Shown here: one piece after another, positions 26,206-33,861 of the stretch
How the letters are laid out: each line of letters opens with the position of its first letter
Numbering within the stretch: the stretch's first letter is position 1
Assembly: GCA_900320225.1 (NCBI GenBank)
Contig: ONRL01000056.1
Location: 1 to 37,496, forward strand
DNA length: 37,496 nt
Reading direction: 5' to 3'
Source of the DNA: an uncultured Lentisphaerota bacterium
GTDB taxonomy: Bacteria > Verrucomicrobiota > Kiritimatiellia > RFP12 > UBA1067
The notes under the pieces: generated by a model
The model's input: the letters and a program-made list of their open reading frames with translations, nothing else
Databases searched by the model: none
Told to the model about the DNA's origin: nothing
Program-made: the position numbers and the translations under genes

Positions 26206-27288
26206 TCACCCCATCTTCACGCCCAGCATCGCGAGCACGCGGTCCAGGTCGTCGTTGTTGACGAAGTCGATTTCAAGCACGCCCTTCGTATGCTTGCCGT
26301 TGGCGTGCGTCATGCCGCTCGTGAGGCGCACGGCGCAGCCGAGCATGCGGCGGAGCTCCTCCACGATGGACCGGGAGTAACTCTCGGGGATGTCGGGCGT
26401 GCCGCTCTTGCGCTCGACGACGGGCGCGTGCAGCTTCGCCACGCGGCGTTCGAGCTCACGCACGGTGAGCCCTCCCACGAGCTTGCCGGTGCGGGCGTCC
26501 AGCACGGGCACGCAGGCCTTGGCAAGCTCGCACGTCTCCACCACGTTGCCGTAGCGGGCGTAAAGGCCCTGCAGCACCTTCGCGTGTCCGACGGAAATCG
26601 CGCGCTGGCGGATCAATCCCTGGACCTCCTCCGGCAAATCCAGTAGGCCCACCGCGTTCGCGATCGTCGAGCGGCCCTTCTTGCCGACGCGCTCCGCGAC
26701 CTCCTCGTACGTGAGGTTGAAGTCCTCCTTGAGTGTGCGATAGCCGACCGCCTCGTCAATCGGGTTGAGGTCGTCGCGCTGCAGGTTCTCCGTGAGCGTC
26801 ATCACGGCGGCCGTGGTGTCGTCCACGTCCCGCACCACGACCGGCACGAGCTTCAGGCCCGCCTCGGTGGCCGCGCGCTGGCGGCGTTCGCCGCAGATGA
26901 GCTCGAGCTTGCCGTCCTTGCGGCGGCGGCACGTCAGCGGCTGGATGATGCCGTTCTGGCGGATGGACTCAACGAGGTCCTCGAGCGCTTCGCGGCTGAA
27001 CTCCGTACGCGGCTGCCACGGCGAACGCTCGATCTCCCACGGCGGGACCTGGAGCACGCGCTCGCCCGCCGGCGCCGACGGCGCAGCCGGCACGAGCGGC
27101 ACCACGGGCGGCACCACGGCCGGCGGCGTGTCCGACGCCGAGGCGCTCGGGGCGATCAGCGAGTCGAGGCCGCGCCCGACGCGTCCGAGGCCGCCGTGCT
27201 TCTGCTGCGACTTGATCGCGGAGCGCGTGGGCGGCTTCACGCCGGACGCCTTCTTGAGAAATGGATTTGCTGGCTTCTTGTCTTTCAT
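26206..27288 (-). CDS. parB: ParB-family chromosome partitioning protein
   Basis: A 360-residue protein. Residues 1-75 hold a basic start (KGRGLDSLI-type VGRGLDSLIAPS) and a Pro/Val/Ala linker. The ParB/Srx CTP-binding fold follows with IERSPWQPRTEF, IRQNGIIQPL, GERRQRAA and ENLQRDDLNPIDEA. The helix-turn-helix that reads parS is around TYEEVAERVGKKGRSTIAN. The C-terminal part (about 300-360) should dimerise. No parA and no TGTTTCACGTGAAACA-like parS site is visible in the window, so this copy is away from a parAB pair as far as can be seen. It sits between a GH-A glycosidase and an M28 peptidase. Confidence 0.95.
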   Translation of the reverse strand: MKDKKPANPFLKKASGVKPPTRSAIKSQQKHGGLGRVGRGLDSLIAPSASASDTPPAVVPPVVPLVPAAPSAPAGERVLQVPPWEIERSPWQPRTEFSREALEDLVESIRQNGIIQPLTCRRRKDGKLELICGERRQRAATEAGLKLVPVVVRDVDDTTAAVMTLTENLQRDDLNPIDEAVGYRTLKEDFNLTYEEVAERVGKKGRSTIANAVGLLDLPEEVQGLIRQRAISVGHAKVLQGLYARYGNVVETCELAKACVPVLDARTGKLVGGLTVRELERRVAKLHAPVVERKSGTPDIPESYSRSIVEELRRMLGCAVRLTSGMTHANGKHTKGVLEIDFVNNDDLDRVLAMLGVKMG

Positions 27289-27336
27289 GTCTTCGCCTGT
27301 TTTTCGGTTTTCCGTCCCCCCATGCGGAGGCGCTTG

Positions 27337-28524
27337 TCATTTCTTCTGCGACTTTGCCTTGAACTCGTCGTCCGCAAGCTTGTTGAAACGCTTGATGAGG
27401 CCTATCTCCTTTGGGTCGTACGGACGCAACGACGGACGGTAGAGATCGTGGAACCACTTCGTGAAGTCGTACTTCTCCGCTTCTGGCTTGCCGTCCTCCA
27501 CCTGGCGCCACATGCTCTCCCACGGCTCGTACGTCTGGTACTTGCCCGCCACGAAGCCCCAGCACGTGCAGCCCACGCCTTCGATGAAGTAGAGCGGGTA
27601 GGCGGTGAACACGTCGTTGTGCTTGATGCGCGCGAGCCATTCCGTGTTCACGAGCGGTCGGCCGTAGTGGCGCTTCAGCTTCGAGAGGATGCGCACCTGC
27701 GTCTCGTAGTCGCCGTAGCAGTGGTACGAAATGATGTCGGAGAGCTCGCCGGCAAGCACCTGCGACTTGTTGGCGTCCTTCGGCGACATGCCGTAGTGGC
27801 CCGCCCACACGTCCGCCGCGAGCGGCTGCACGGGGTCGATCTTCCAGGCGAGCTCGAAGAGGCGGCGGATGAGCGCCACGTGCTCGGGCTTGCGGCGGTT
27901 GCCGTTGCCGGGCTCGTTCCAGATGTTCCAGAACGCGATGCGCCTGTCGGTGCGGTACTTCGTCATCACCTCTTCGCACATCGCGAAGAACTTCTCGCGG
28001 AGCTCCGGATCGTCCACGCACGTATAGCCCACGGCGCCGGGGAATGATCCGTGCTGGCTGCGCTTGCGTCCGCCGTGGTAACCCCAGTCGCAAGGCTGCG
28101 GGCCGGTCTTCGGGAAGGACCAAATCTCCTTCGGGCGCGAGCAGTCGTTGCCCAGCACGAGGATCATGCGCATGCCGTACTTGTCGAGGAGCGCGAGCAT
28201 CCGCTCGAGGCGCGCCATGAAGCCGTCGTGCTCCGCGCACCACACGGCGAAGCCCTGCTCCTCGATGAGGATGCGGAGCGTGTTGAAGCCGATGGACTGG
28301 GCGAGCTTCAGCTCCCGCTCCATCTCTGCGAAACGCTCTTCGCAGCCCATCTCCTGCCACTGGTCCACGCGGTTCGCGCAGCTCGCGGGCATGTAGTTGC
28401 AGCCACGCATCCACGGCTGGCGCGAATACCACTCCCACGCCTGTTCCTTCGTCCACGGGCCGTTGCGCGCCGCGGAAGCAACCAGCGCGGCGGAGGCCAT
28501 GAACGTCATGAGCAGTTTCTTCAT
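27337..28524 (-). CDS. Secreted clan GH-A glycoside hydrolase, second copy
   Basis: A 395-residue paralogue of the protein at 3476-4681. The signal peptide MKKLLMTFMASAALVASAA is cleaved near ASAA. FWNIWNEPGNGN carries the acid/base Glu and LVNTEWLAR the nucleophile Glu; SYHCYGDYE and the end RPYDPKEIGLIKRFN match the first copy. Differences cluster in loops: an extra GYHGGRKRSQHG stretch and a different C-terminal tail rich in Lys. AAAAGGA lies 8 nt before ATG 28524. It follows the sugar isomerase by 11 nt. The fold and catalytic pair are clear but the substrate is not. Confidence 0.82.
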   Translation of the reverse strand: MKKLLMTFMASAALVASAARNGPWTKEQAWEWYSRQPWMRGCNYMPASCANRVDQWQEMGCEERFAEMERELKLAQSIGFNTLRILIEEQGFAVWCAEHDGFMARLERMLALLDKYGMRMILVLGNDCSRPKEIWSFPKTGPQPCDWGYHGGRKRSQHGSFPGAVGYTCVDDPELREKFFAMCEEVMTKYRTDRRIAFWNIWNEPGNGNRRKPEHVALIRRLFELAWKIDPVQPLAADVWAGHYGMSPKDANKSQVLAGELSDIISYHCYGDYETQVRILSKLKRHYGRPLVNTEWLARIKHNDVFTAYPLYFIEGVGCTCWGFVAGKYQTYEPWESMWRQVEDGKPEAEKYDFTKWFHDLYRPSLRPYDPKEIGLIKRFNKLADDEFKAKSQKK

Positions 28525-28535
28525 CTCGTTTCCTT

Positions 28536-29375
28536 TTAGATTTTGGAGAGGAGGCGCGAGAGGTAGACGTGGCTCGCGCGGAGGTCTTCAATTGAACCGG
28601 GATGCGCCGTCGGCTTCACGGTGAGCCACTGACAGCCGTCCGCGGCGAGCGCCGCGACGGCGCGGGGCCAGTCCATCTTATCGCGCGCGGAGCCCACGCC
28701 GGCCTCGCCGGGCGCCAGGCCCGCGGCGTCCTCGATCGCGGGCATCACGTGCACGGTCGGGTTGCGGTGCGGCAGCTTCGCGAGCTCCGCGAGCGGGTCG
28801 CCGCCGCCGAGGAGGCAGTTGCCGAGGTCGAGTTCGCACACGATCTGCGGCGAGAATCGTTCCCACAGGAGATCCCACACGGTGCGTTTCCCGAAACGGA
28901 TGCGGAACTCGTGGTCGTGGTTGTGGTAAGCCACGACAAGTCCCTCCTTCGCGCAGATCTCCGCCGCGTAGTTGAGGGTTGCGACGAGCAGTTGCCAGTC
29001 GTTCTCGTTCACGGCGCTGCCTTGGAACCACGCCACGTTGATGCGGCGGCAACCCGCCTCGTGCGCGAAGCGAATCGTCTTCGGGAGCTCGGCGCCGGCC
29101 AGCGTCCAGGGGTAGAGCTGCAACGCGAAGAGTTCGAGACCGGCGTCCGCGCAGATGGACTTCAGCTCGCGCGCGGAGCGCCCGTAGAAACGGCCCGTCT
29201 CCACGCCCTCGTAGCCAATGGCGCGCGCGGCGCGGAGCGTGCCGGGGAAGTCGCGTTCGCAGAGGTCACGCACGCCGTACACCTGGAAACCCAGGCGCGG
29301 ACGGCGCGGCGCGGCGGCAAACGACGGCAGGGCGGCGCAGGCGAGCGCGCCCGCGAGGAAATCACGACGCCGCAT
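28536..29375 (-). CDS. Tat-exported sugar phosphate isomerase/epimerase-like TIM barrel
   Basis: A 279-residue protein of the xylose-isomerase-like TIM-barrel family. The N-terminus MRRRDFLAGALACAALPSF is a good Tat signal (RRxFL), so the fold is probably exported folded with its metal. Metal/active-site motifs are GYEGVETGRFYG, VAYHNHDHEF, CELDLGNC and HVMP. The start at 29375 has AAGGGGA five bases upstream and overlaps the end of rsfS by 14 nt. Homologues act on free sugars or inositols; export suggests an extracytoplasmic substrate. Function beyond isomerase-like is not resolved. Confidence 0.85.
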   Translation of the reverse strand: MRRRDFLAGALACAALPSFAAAPRRPRLGFQVYGVRDLCERDFPGTLRAARAIGYEGVETGRFYGRSARELKSICADAGLELFALQLYPWTLAGAELPKTIRFAHEAGCRRINVAWFQGSAVNENDWQLLVATLNYAAEICAKEGLVVAYHNHDHEFRIRFGKRTVWDLLWERFSPQIVCELDLGNCLLGGGDPLAELAKLPHRNPTVHVMPAIEDAAGLAPGEAGVGSARDKMDWPRAVAALAADGCQWLTVKPTAHPGSIEDLRASHVYLSRLLSKI

Positions 29376-29730
29376 CGGCGTCCCCTTCTTTCTTTTCCGC
29401 CGGCTTCTCCCACAGGCGCTCAAGCGCGTAGTACGCGCGCGCCTCGGGCGAGAACACGTGCACCACCACGTCCACGTAGTCCACCACGATCCAGCCCGAC
29501 TCGGGGTCGCCGCTCGTGCGGTACGACGCGACGCCAGCCGCCCGCATCGCCTGCTGCGTGCCCGCCACAAGCGCCTTGAGGTGCGGCGCGGCCGTGCCGG
29601 TCGCCACCACGAACGCGTCGCAAAGGCCGGAGATGCCGCGGACGTCGTACGTCCTGACGTCCACGGCCTTCTTCTCCTTCAGCGCATCGACCACGATCTT
29701 GACTTGCTCTTCCAATGTCATAGCATTCAA
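29362..29730 (-). CDS. rsfS: Ribosome silencing factor RsfS (YbeB/Iojap)
   Basis: A 122-residue protein that binds ribosomal protein L14 and blocks subunit joining in starvation. DVRGISGLCDAFVVATGTA, the SGWIVVDYVDVVVHVF core and YYALERLW are the conserved segments. The first ATG (29730) is preceded by GAAGAG, and a second ATG nine bases in is possible. The last 14 bases overlap the sugar isomerase start. It follows recA by 27 nt. nadD and proAB, common partners of rsfS, are not in the window. Confidence 0.93.
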   Translation of the reverse strand: MNAMTLEEQVKIVVDALKEKKAVDVRTYDVRGISGLCDAFVVATGTAAPHLKALVAGTQQAMRAAGVASYRTSGDPESGWIVVDYVDVVVHVFSPEARAYYALERLWEKPAEKKEGDADAAS

Positions 29731-29733
29731 CGC

Positions 29734-29757
29734 TCTTCACGAATCACGAACCACGAA

Positions 29758-29764
<7 letters not shown>
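29734..29764. repeat. Short tandem CACGAAYCACGAACC repeat
   Basis: CTTCACGAATCACGAACCACGAATCACTTC spans the whole gap between rsfS and recA and includes the recA stop. The unit ACGAATC/ACGAACC recurs three times at 7-9 bp spacing. The form resembles short heptamer-type intergenic repeats and may be dispersed in this genome. Confidence 0.55.
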
Positions 29765-30759
<995 letters not shown>

Positions 30760-30788
30760 GTTCTCTCCTAAATGTCCTGACAGGTGGA

Positions 30789-30797
30789 ATTATACCA
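30789..30797 (-). promoter_or_regulatory. Extended -10 promoter of recA
   Basis: Minus-strand TT-TGG-TATAAT ends 29 nt before the recA ATG. It overlaps the TAA stop codon of the upstream pseudouridine synthase (GGTATAAT). It gives a leader of about 23 nt with a TAGGAGAG ribosome site. Confidence 0.65.
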
Positions 30798-31503
30798 AAT
30801 CATACCCCGCGCGGGCAAGCCCCGCGTGCGCCCAAACCGGCGGGGGGGCCTCGAACGCGCACGTCTCGCGCGTGCGGGGATGGACGAACGCGAGGCGCCA
30901 CGCGTGGAGACACAACCCGCGTCCGCCCGTACCGTACCGCACGTCGCCGCACACGGGATGCCCGGCCTCGGCGAAATGCACGCGGATCTGGTTGCGCCGA
31001 CCGCTCTTGAGGACAACCTTCACGAGCGACGCGCCGCGATCCTCCGCCAGCACCTCCCACTCCGTGCGCGCGAGCTTGCCGCGCGCAGGATCGAGGACGC
31101 TGTACACGTTGAGCGTCTTCGGGTCCTCGCACAGGTAGCTCTCGAACACGCCAGACGGCGCGTCCATCTTCCCCTCCACGCGCGCGAGATAGGTCTTCTC
31201 CGTCAACTTGTTCCAGTTCGAGCGGAAGTAGTCCTGCACCTCCTCACTCTTCGCCACCATCATCACGCCCGACGTGTCGCGGTCGAGCCGGTGCACGAGG
31301 TACACGCGCAGGCGGCTCTTCGACTGCCCCTTCCGCACCCAGTCGCCGAGCGCGTCCTCAACCGTGTGCTCGTGCATCCGCGCGGACGCCCCGCACCGCG
31401 TCGCCTGCGACAGCACGCCTGCGGCCTTTTCCACCACGATCACGTCAGCATCTTCGAAGAGAATGCGGACTCCGCGGATATGTCGATGTGAACCCTTCTT
31501 CAT
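30790..31503 (-). CDS. RluA-family RNA pseudouridine synthase
   Basis: A 237-residue cytosolic enzyme that isomerises uridine in rRNA or tRNA. The catalytic motif is VHRLDRDTSGVM (Asp in RLD), with KTYLARVEG and GRRNQIRVHFAEAGHPVCGD (the C-terminal half of the fold). No S4 domain precedes it; the N-terminus goes directly to VRILFEDADVIVVEKAAG. The start was set at ATG 31503; an in-frame ATG 18 nt upstream lies inside the promoter element. The end overlaps the recA -10. The exact RNA target is not assignable. Confidence 0.93.
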   Translation of the reverse strand: MKKGSHRHIRGVRILFEDADVIVVEKAAGVLSQATRCGASARMHEHTVEDALGDWVRKGQSKSRLRVYLVHRLDRDTSGVMMVAKSEEVQDYFRSNWNKLTEKTYLARVEGKMDAPSGVFESYLCEDPKTLNVYSVLDPARGKLARTEWEVLAEDRGASLVKVVLKSGRRNQIRVHFAEAGHPVCGDVRYGTGGRGLCLHAWRLAFVHPRTRETCAFEAPPPVWAHAGLARAGYDLV

Positions 31504-31511
31504 GCGGATAT

Positions 31512-31520
31512 AGTTTACCA
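31512..31520 (-). promoter_or_regulatory. Extended -10 promoter of the pseudouridine synthase gene
   Basis: Minus-strand AA-TGG-TAAACT ends 8 nt before ATG 31503. It fits TGn-TAnAnT and predicts a leaderless or nearly leaderless mRNA. No ribosome site separates it from the start codon. Confidence 0.55.
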
Positions 31521-31578
31521 TTTCCCACGCGCGTTGCGCAAGAGGGCGCGGCGTTTCCGAAAGTGTAAGCCCCGCAGG

Positions 31579-32940
31579 TCACTTCATGATGTCGCCGAGG
31601 CCGGTGACGATGTCGGCGGCGACGGTCGACGCGAAGATCGAAGACCGCGCCTCGTAGCCGCCTTCCGCGTAGGCCGAGGCGACGGGGAAGTAGCCGCACG
31701 ACCCGTTCGTCAGGCACGTGCAGACGGTCATCCGAAACGGCGAGCTGTCGCGGACGGCGCGCCCGATCTCCGAGAATGGCTCTCCGGGAATGCCGGCAAG
31801 CGCCACGGCGTCGCTGAGGGCCAGCACGGACAGCGGCAGCGCGAACGAATCGGGCCCGTTCTCGAGAAGGAGCATCCGCTCCGCCTCCGCCACGACCGTC
31901 GTGAGCGCCATGCCCGTGAAGGGAATCTCGGCGTCGCGTCTTTCGCGGTGCAGCCGCACGTATTCGCGCGCCTTCGGCAGGTCGTCCGCCGCCGGACGCT
32001 GCGCCGGAACGGAGATCGTGCGCACGTCGAACCGCAGCGGCCCCGCGGACACCGGCTCGCACTTGCCCCATACCGACAGCGCGGCAGCCGCCACGACGCG
32101 CCCCATGTGCCGCGCATGCTCGTAGCCGCGGTCGACGTCGTCGAAGTCGGGATGGAGGCCCTCGCGCTCGCCCGGGCGCGGATCGGTGCAGACGTGGTTC
32201 ACGTCGCCCTGCGCCCCGTTGAGGAACACGCAGTTCACGCCCGGCTCCGCGCGTTCGAAGATGCGGCGCGTGAACGCGGGCCAGTCGCCGGAGATCATCT
32301 CGCCGCCCACGACGTCCGGATGGGTCGCGAAGTTGAGAATCGCGATGTCGTCCTTCCCCGCGCGGCGGATACGCAGGACGCGAACCGTTTCGTCGAGTGC
32401 GCCGATGGGCTCGGCGATGTCGGGATTGTTCACGCCGGGATTGGTGCGGATGGATCCGTCCTTCATGCGGTAACGGCGCAGGAAGGAGATGCGCTTCGCC
32501 TCCGAGAATCCAATCGCCAGGGATGCGGGAGCCAAGTCGTCAACGGCCAGGCGGGCGGCGTCCGCCAGCCGCGTCGCCAGGAACTCGTTGTAGAAGTCCG
32601 TCCCGTCGAAGAAGTCCGTGCGGCCCTTGTCGGCCTTGCCGGCGCCCGGCCCCGTGTGCGTGTGCGTGCAGTGCACGTAGACCGCGTCGTCCCGCACGCC
32701 CGCGGCCTCCGCGATGCGCCGCCGCAGGGACGCGTTGAACGCGACGCCCTCGATCCCGAGGAGATCGGCGGCAATCACCACCGCCGTGCCGTTTCCGTCG
32801 GAGAACGCGACGGCGTTGGCCTCCAGGCTGTCGAGGATGCCCTTCGCACGGCGTTCCTCGAAGTACCCGACAATCGGCGTCCCGAGCGGCGGCGTGATGT
32901 CCACCCGCGCGAAGCCGGCCTTGAACGAACTCTCGCTCAT
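31579..32940 (-). CDS. Neutral/alkaline ceramidase-like protein
   Basis: A 453-residue protein of the neutral/alkaline non-lysosomal ceramidase family, which hydrolyses N-acyl linkages in lipids; many environmental members have unknown substrates. Seen here: AGFARVDITPPLGTPIVGYF at the start, ADLLGIEG, HCTHTHTGP (zinc-ligand His pair), LNGAQGDVN, and FSEIGRAVR with NGSCGYFPVASAY near the end. No signal peptide is visible from the chosen ATG 32940, which has AAGGAT 8 nt upstream and lies 11 nt after the lyase stop. The long open frame extending upstream is inside the lyase gene. It forms a two-gene unit with that lyase. Confidence 0.85.
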   Translation of the reverse strand: MSESSFKAGFARVDITPPLGTPIVGYFEERRAKGILDSLEANAVAFSDGNGTAVVIAADLLGIEGVAFNASLRRRIAEAAGVRDDAVYVHCTHTHTGPGAGKADKGRTDFFDGTDFYNEFLATRLADAARLAVDDLAPASLAIGFSEAKRISFLRRYRMKDGSIRTNPGVNNPDIAEPIGALDETVRVLRIRRAGKDDIAILNFATHPDVVGGEMISGDWPAFTRRIFERAEPGVNCVFLNGAQGDVNHVCTDPRPGEREGLHPDFDDVDRGYEHARHMGRVVAAAALSVWGKCEPVSAGPLRFDVRTISVPAQRPAADDLPKAREYVRLHRERRDAEIPFTGMALTTVVAEAERMLLLENGPDSFALPLSVLALSDAVALAGIPGEPFSEIGRAVRDSSPFRMTVCTCLTNGSCGYFPVASAYAEGGYEARSSIFASTVAADIVTGLGDIMK

Positions 32941-32951
32941 GGATGCGATCC

Positions 32952-33806
32952 TTATTTGCGGGCGTCGTTGCGCCGGACGAAACCGAGCGCGTCGAGGCGG
33001 GCGAAGAGATCCTTCAGCTCGTCCTTCGAGAGGTGACGTCCGTTCGGCGCGCGGCCTTCGCCGCAGTCGAGCCCGATGTACTTCATCATGCTTTTGTGCC
33101 AGGAACCGTTCGGCTTGGCGATGAGCTGCTCCACGAACCGCACGACCTCGTCCTGGAGCTTCGCCGCCGCCACGAAGTCGTTCGCGCCGGCGAGTTCGCA
33201 GATCCCCGCGAAGAAGATGACCTCCTTGGAGAGCCTGTTCCGGAGCGCCTGCACGGTCCAGTACTTGTAGTTCGTGTACTTCATGCCCTTCACGTTCTTC
33301 AGGTCGAAGAACTTCGCATCGCGGTCCGGCACGATGTCCGCGCCGAGCGAGTAGATCATGAACGGCAGGTCGGTCGCGGACGAAATACGCCGGTAGTGGT
33401 CGTAGGCGGCGTCGAAGCACTGTCCGAAGTAGACCGGCGCAACGGAGCTCACCCAGTCGATGCCCGTCTTCGCGGCGAACTTCGCCAGCTCGACGGCGTC
33501 GTCCGTCGCGAGGCACCCGACATGGGCGATCAACTTCGCGCGCCCCTTCGCCGCCTTCGCCGCGCGCGCGTAGACGCGCTTGCGCTCGTCCTTTGAGAGC
33601 AGGAAGCCCTCGCCCGTCGAGCCCGTGAGGTAGAAGCCCCTCAAGCCCCTCGACAGGCCGTAGTCGATGACCTTCTCGATCATCTCCTCGTTGAGCGAGC
33701 CGTCCTTCTTGAACGGCGTGTAGAGCGCGGAGTAGGCCCCCGCCATTCCCGCGAACGCCTTGCCGCGGGGCAAGGGCAATCCAGCAGTTCCATTTGTCGT
33801 TTGCAT
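32952..33806 (-). CDS. N-acetylneuraminate lyase / DapA-family aldolase, missing the segment after strand 7
   Basis: A 284-residue member of the DapA/NanA TIM-barrel aldolases, which act on 2-keto acids through a lysine Schiff base. YLTGSTGEGFLLS is the GSTGE substrate loop, FMIYSLGAD holds the catalytic Tyr, and VKGMKYTNYKYW holds the Schiff-base Lys. VIFFAG should lead into the DE...ALGADGAIGSTYN segment; instead it jumps to ICELAGANDFVAAAKLQDEV near base 33207. About 25-30 residues, including the last barrel strand, are absent with the frame kept, so the protein as written would not fold. GAAAGG precedes ATG 33806. The ceramidase-like gene follows 11 nt downstream. Sialic-acid-like or other sugar-acid cleavage is inferred from the family. 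Confidence 0.85.
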   Translation of the reverse strand: MQTTNGTAGLPLPRGKAFAGMAGAYSALYTPFKKDGSLNEEMIEKVIDYGLSRGLRGFYLTGSTGEGFLLSKDERKRVYARAAKAAKGRAKLIAHVGCLATDDAVELAKFAAKTGIDWVSSVAPVYFGQCFDAAYDHYRRISSATDLPFMIYSLGADIVPDRDAKFFDLKNVKGMKYTNYKYWTVQALRNRLSKEVIFFAGICELAGANDFVAAAKLQDEVVRFVEQLIAKPNGSWHKSMMKYIGLDCGEGRAPNGRHLSKDELKDLFARLDALGFVRRNDARK

Positions 33807-33834
33807 TTAGACCTTTCGTCTCTTGTTGGTTTGT

Positions 33835-33843
33835 ATTATATCA
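33835..33843 (-). promoter_or_regulatory. Extended -10 promoter of the lyase gene
   Basis: Minus-strand TTT-TGA-TATAAT ends 28 nt before ATG 33806. It has the TGn extension and no clear -35. The leader carries GAAAGG seven to eight bases before the ATG. Confidence 0.6.
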
Positions 33844-33861
33844 AAAATCGCAGCACCGACC

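Noticed and set aside
30760-30830. LexA/SOS operator upstream of recA
   Set aside because: No inverted repeat of a known SOS-box type was found; only the extended -10 is visible.
32941-33516. Upstream extension of the ceramidase-like protein
   Set aside because: The extra translation is Arg-rich and overlaps the lyase gene; AAGGAT precedes ATG 32940.
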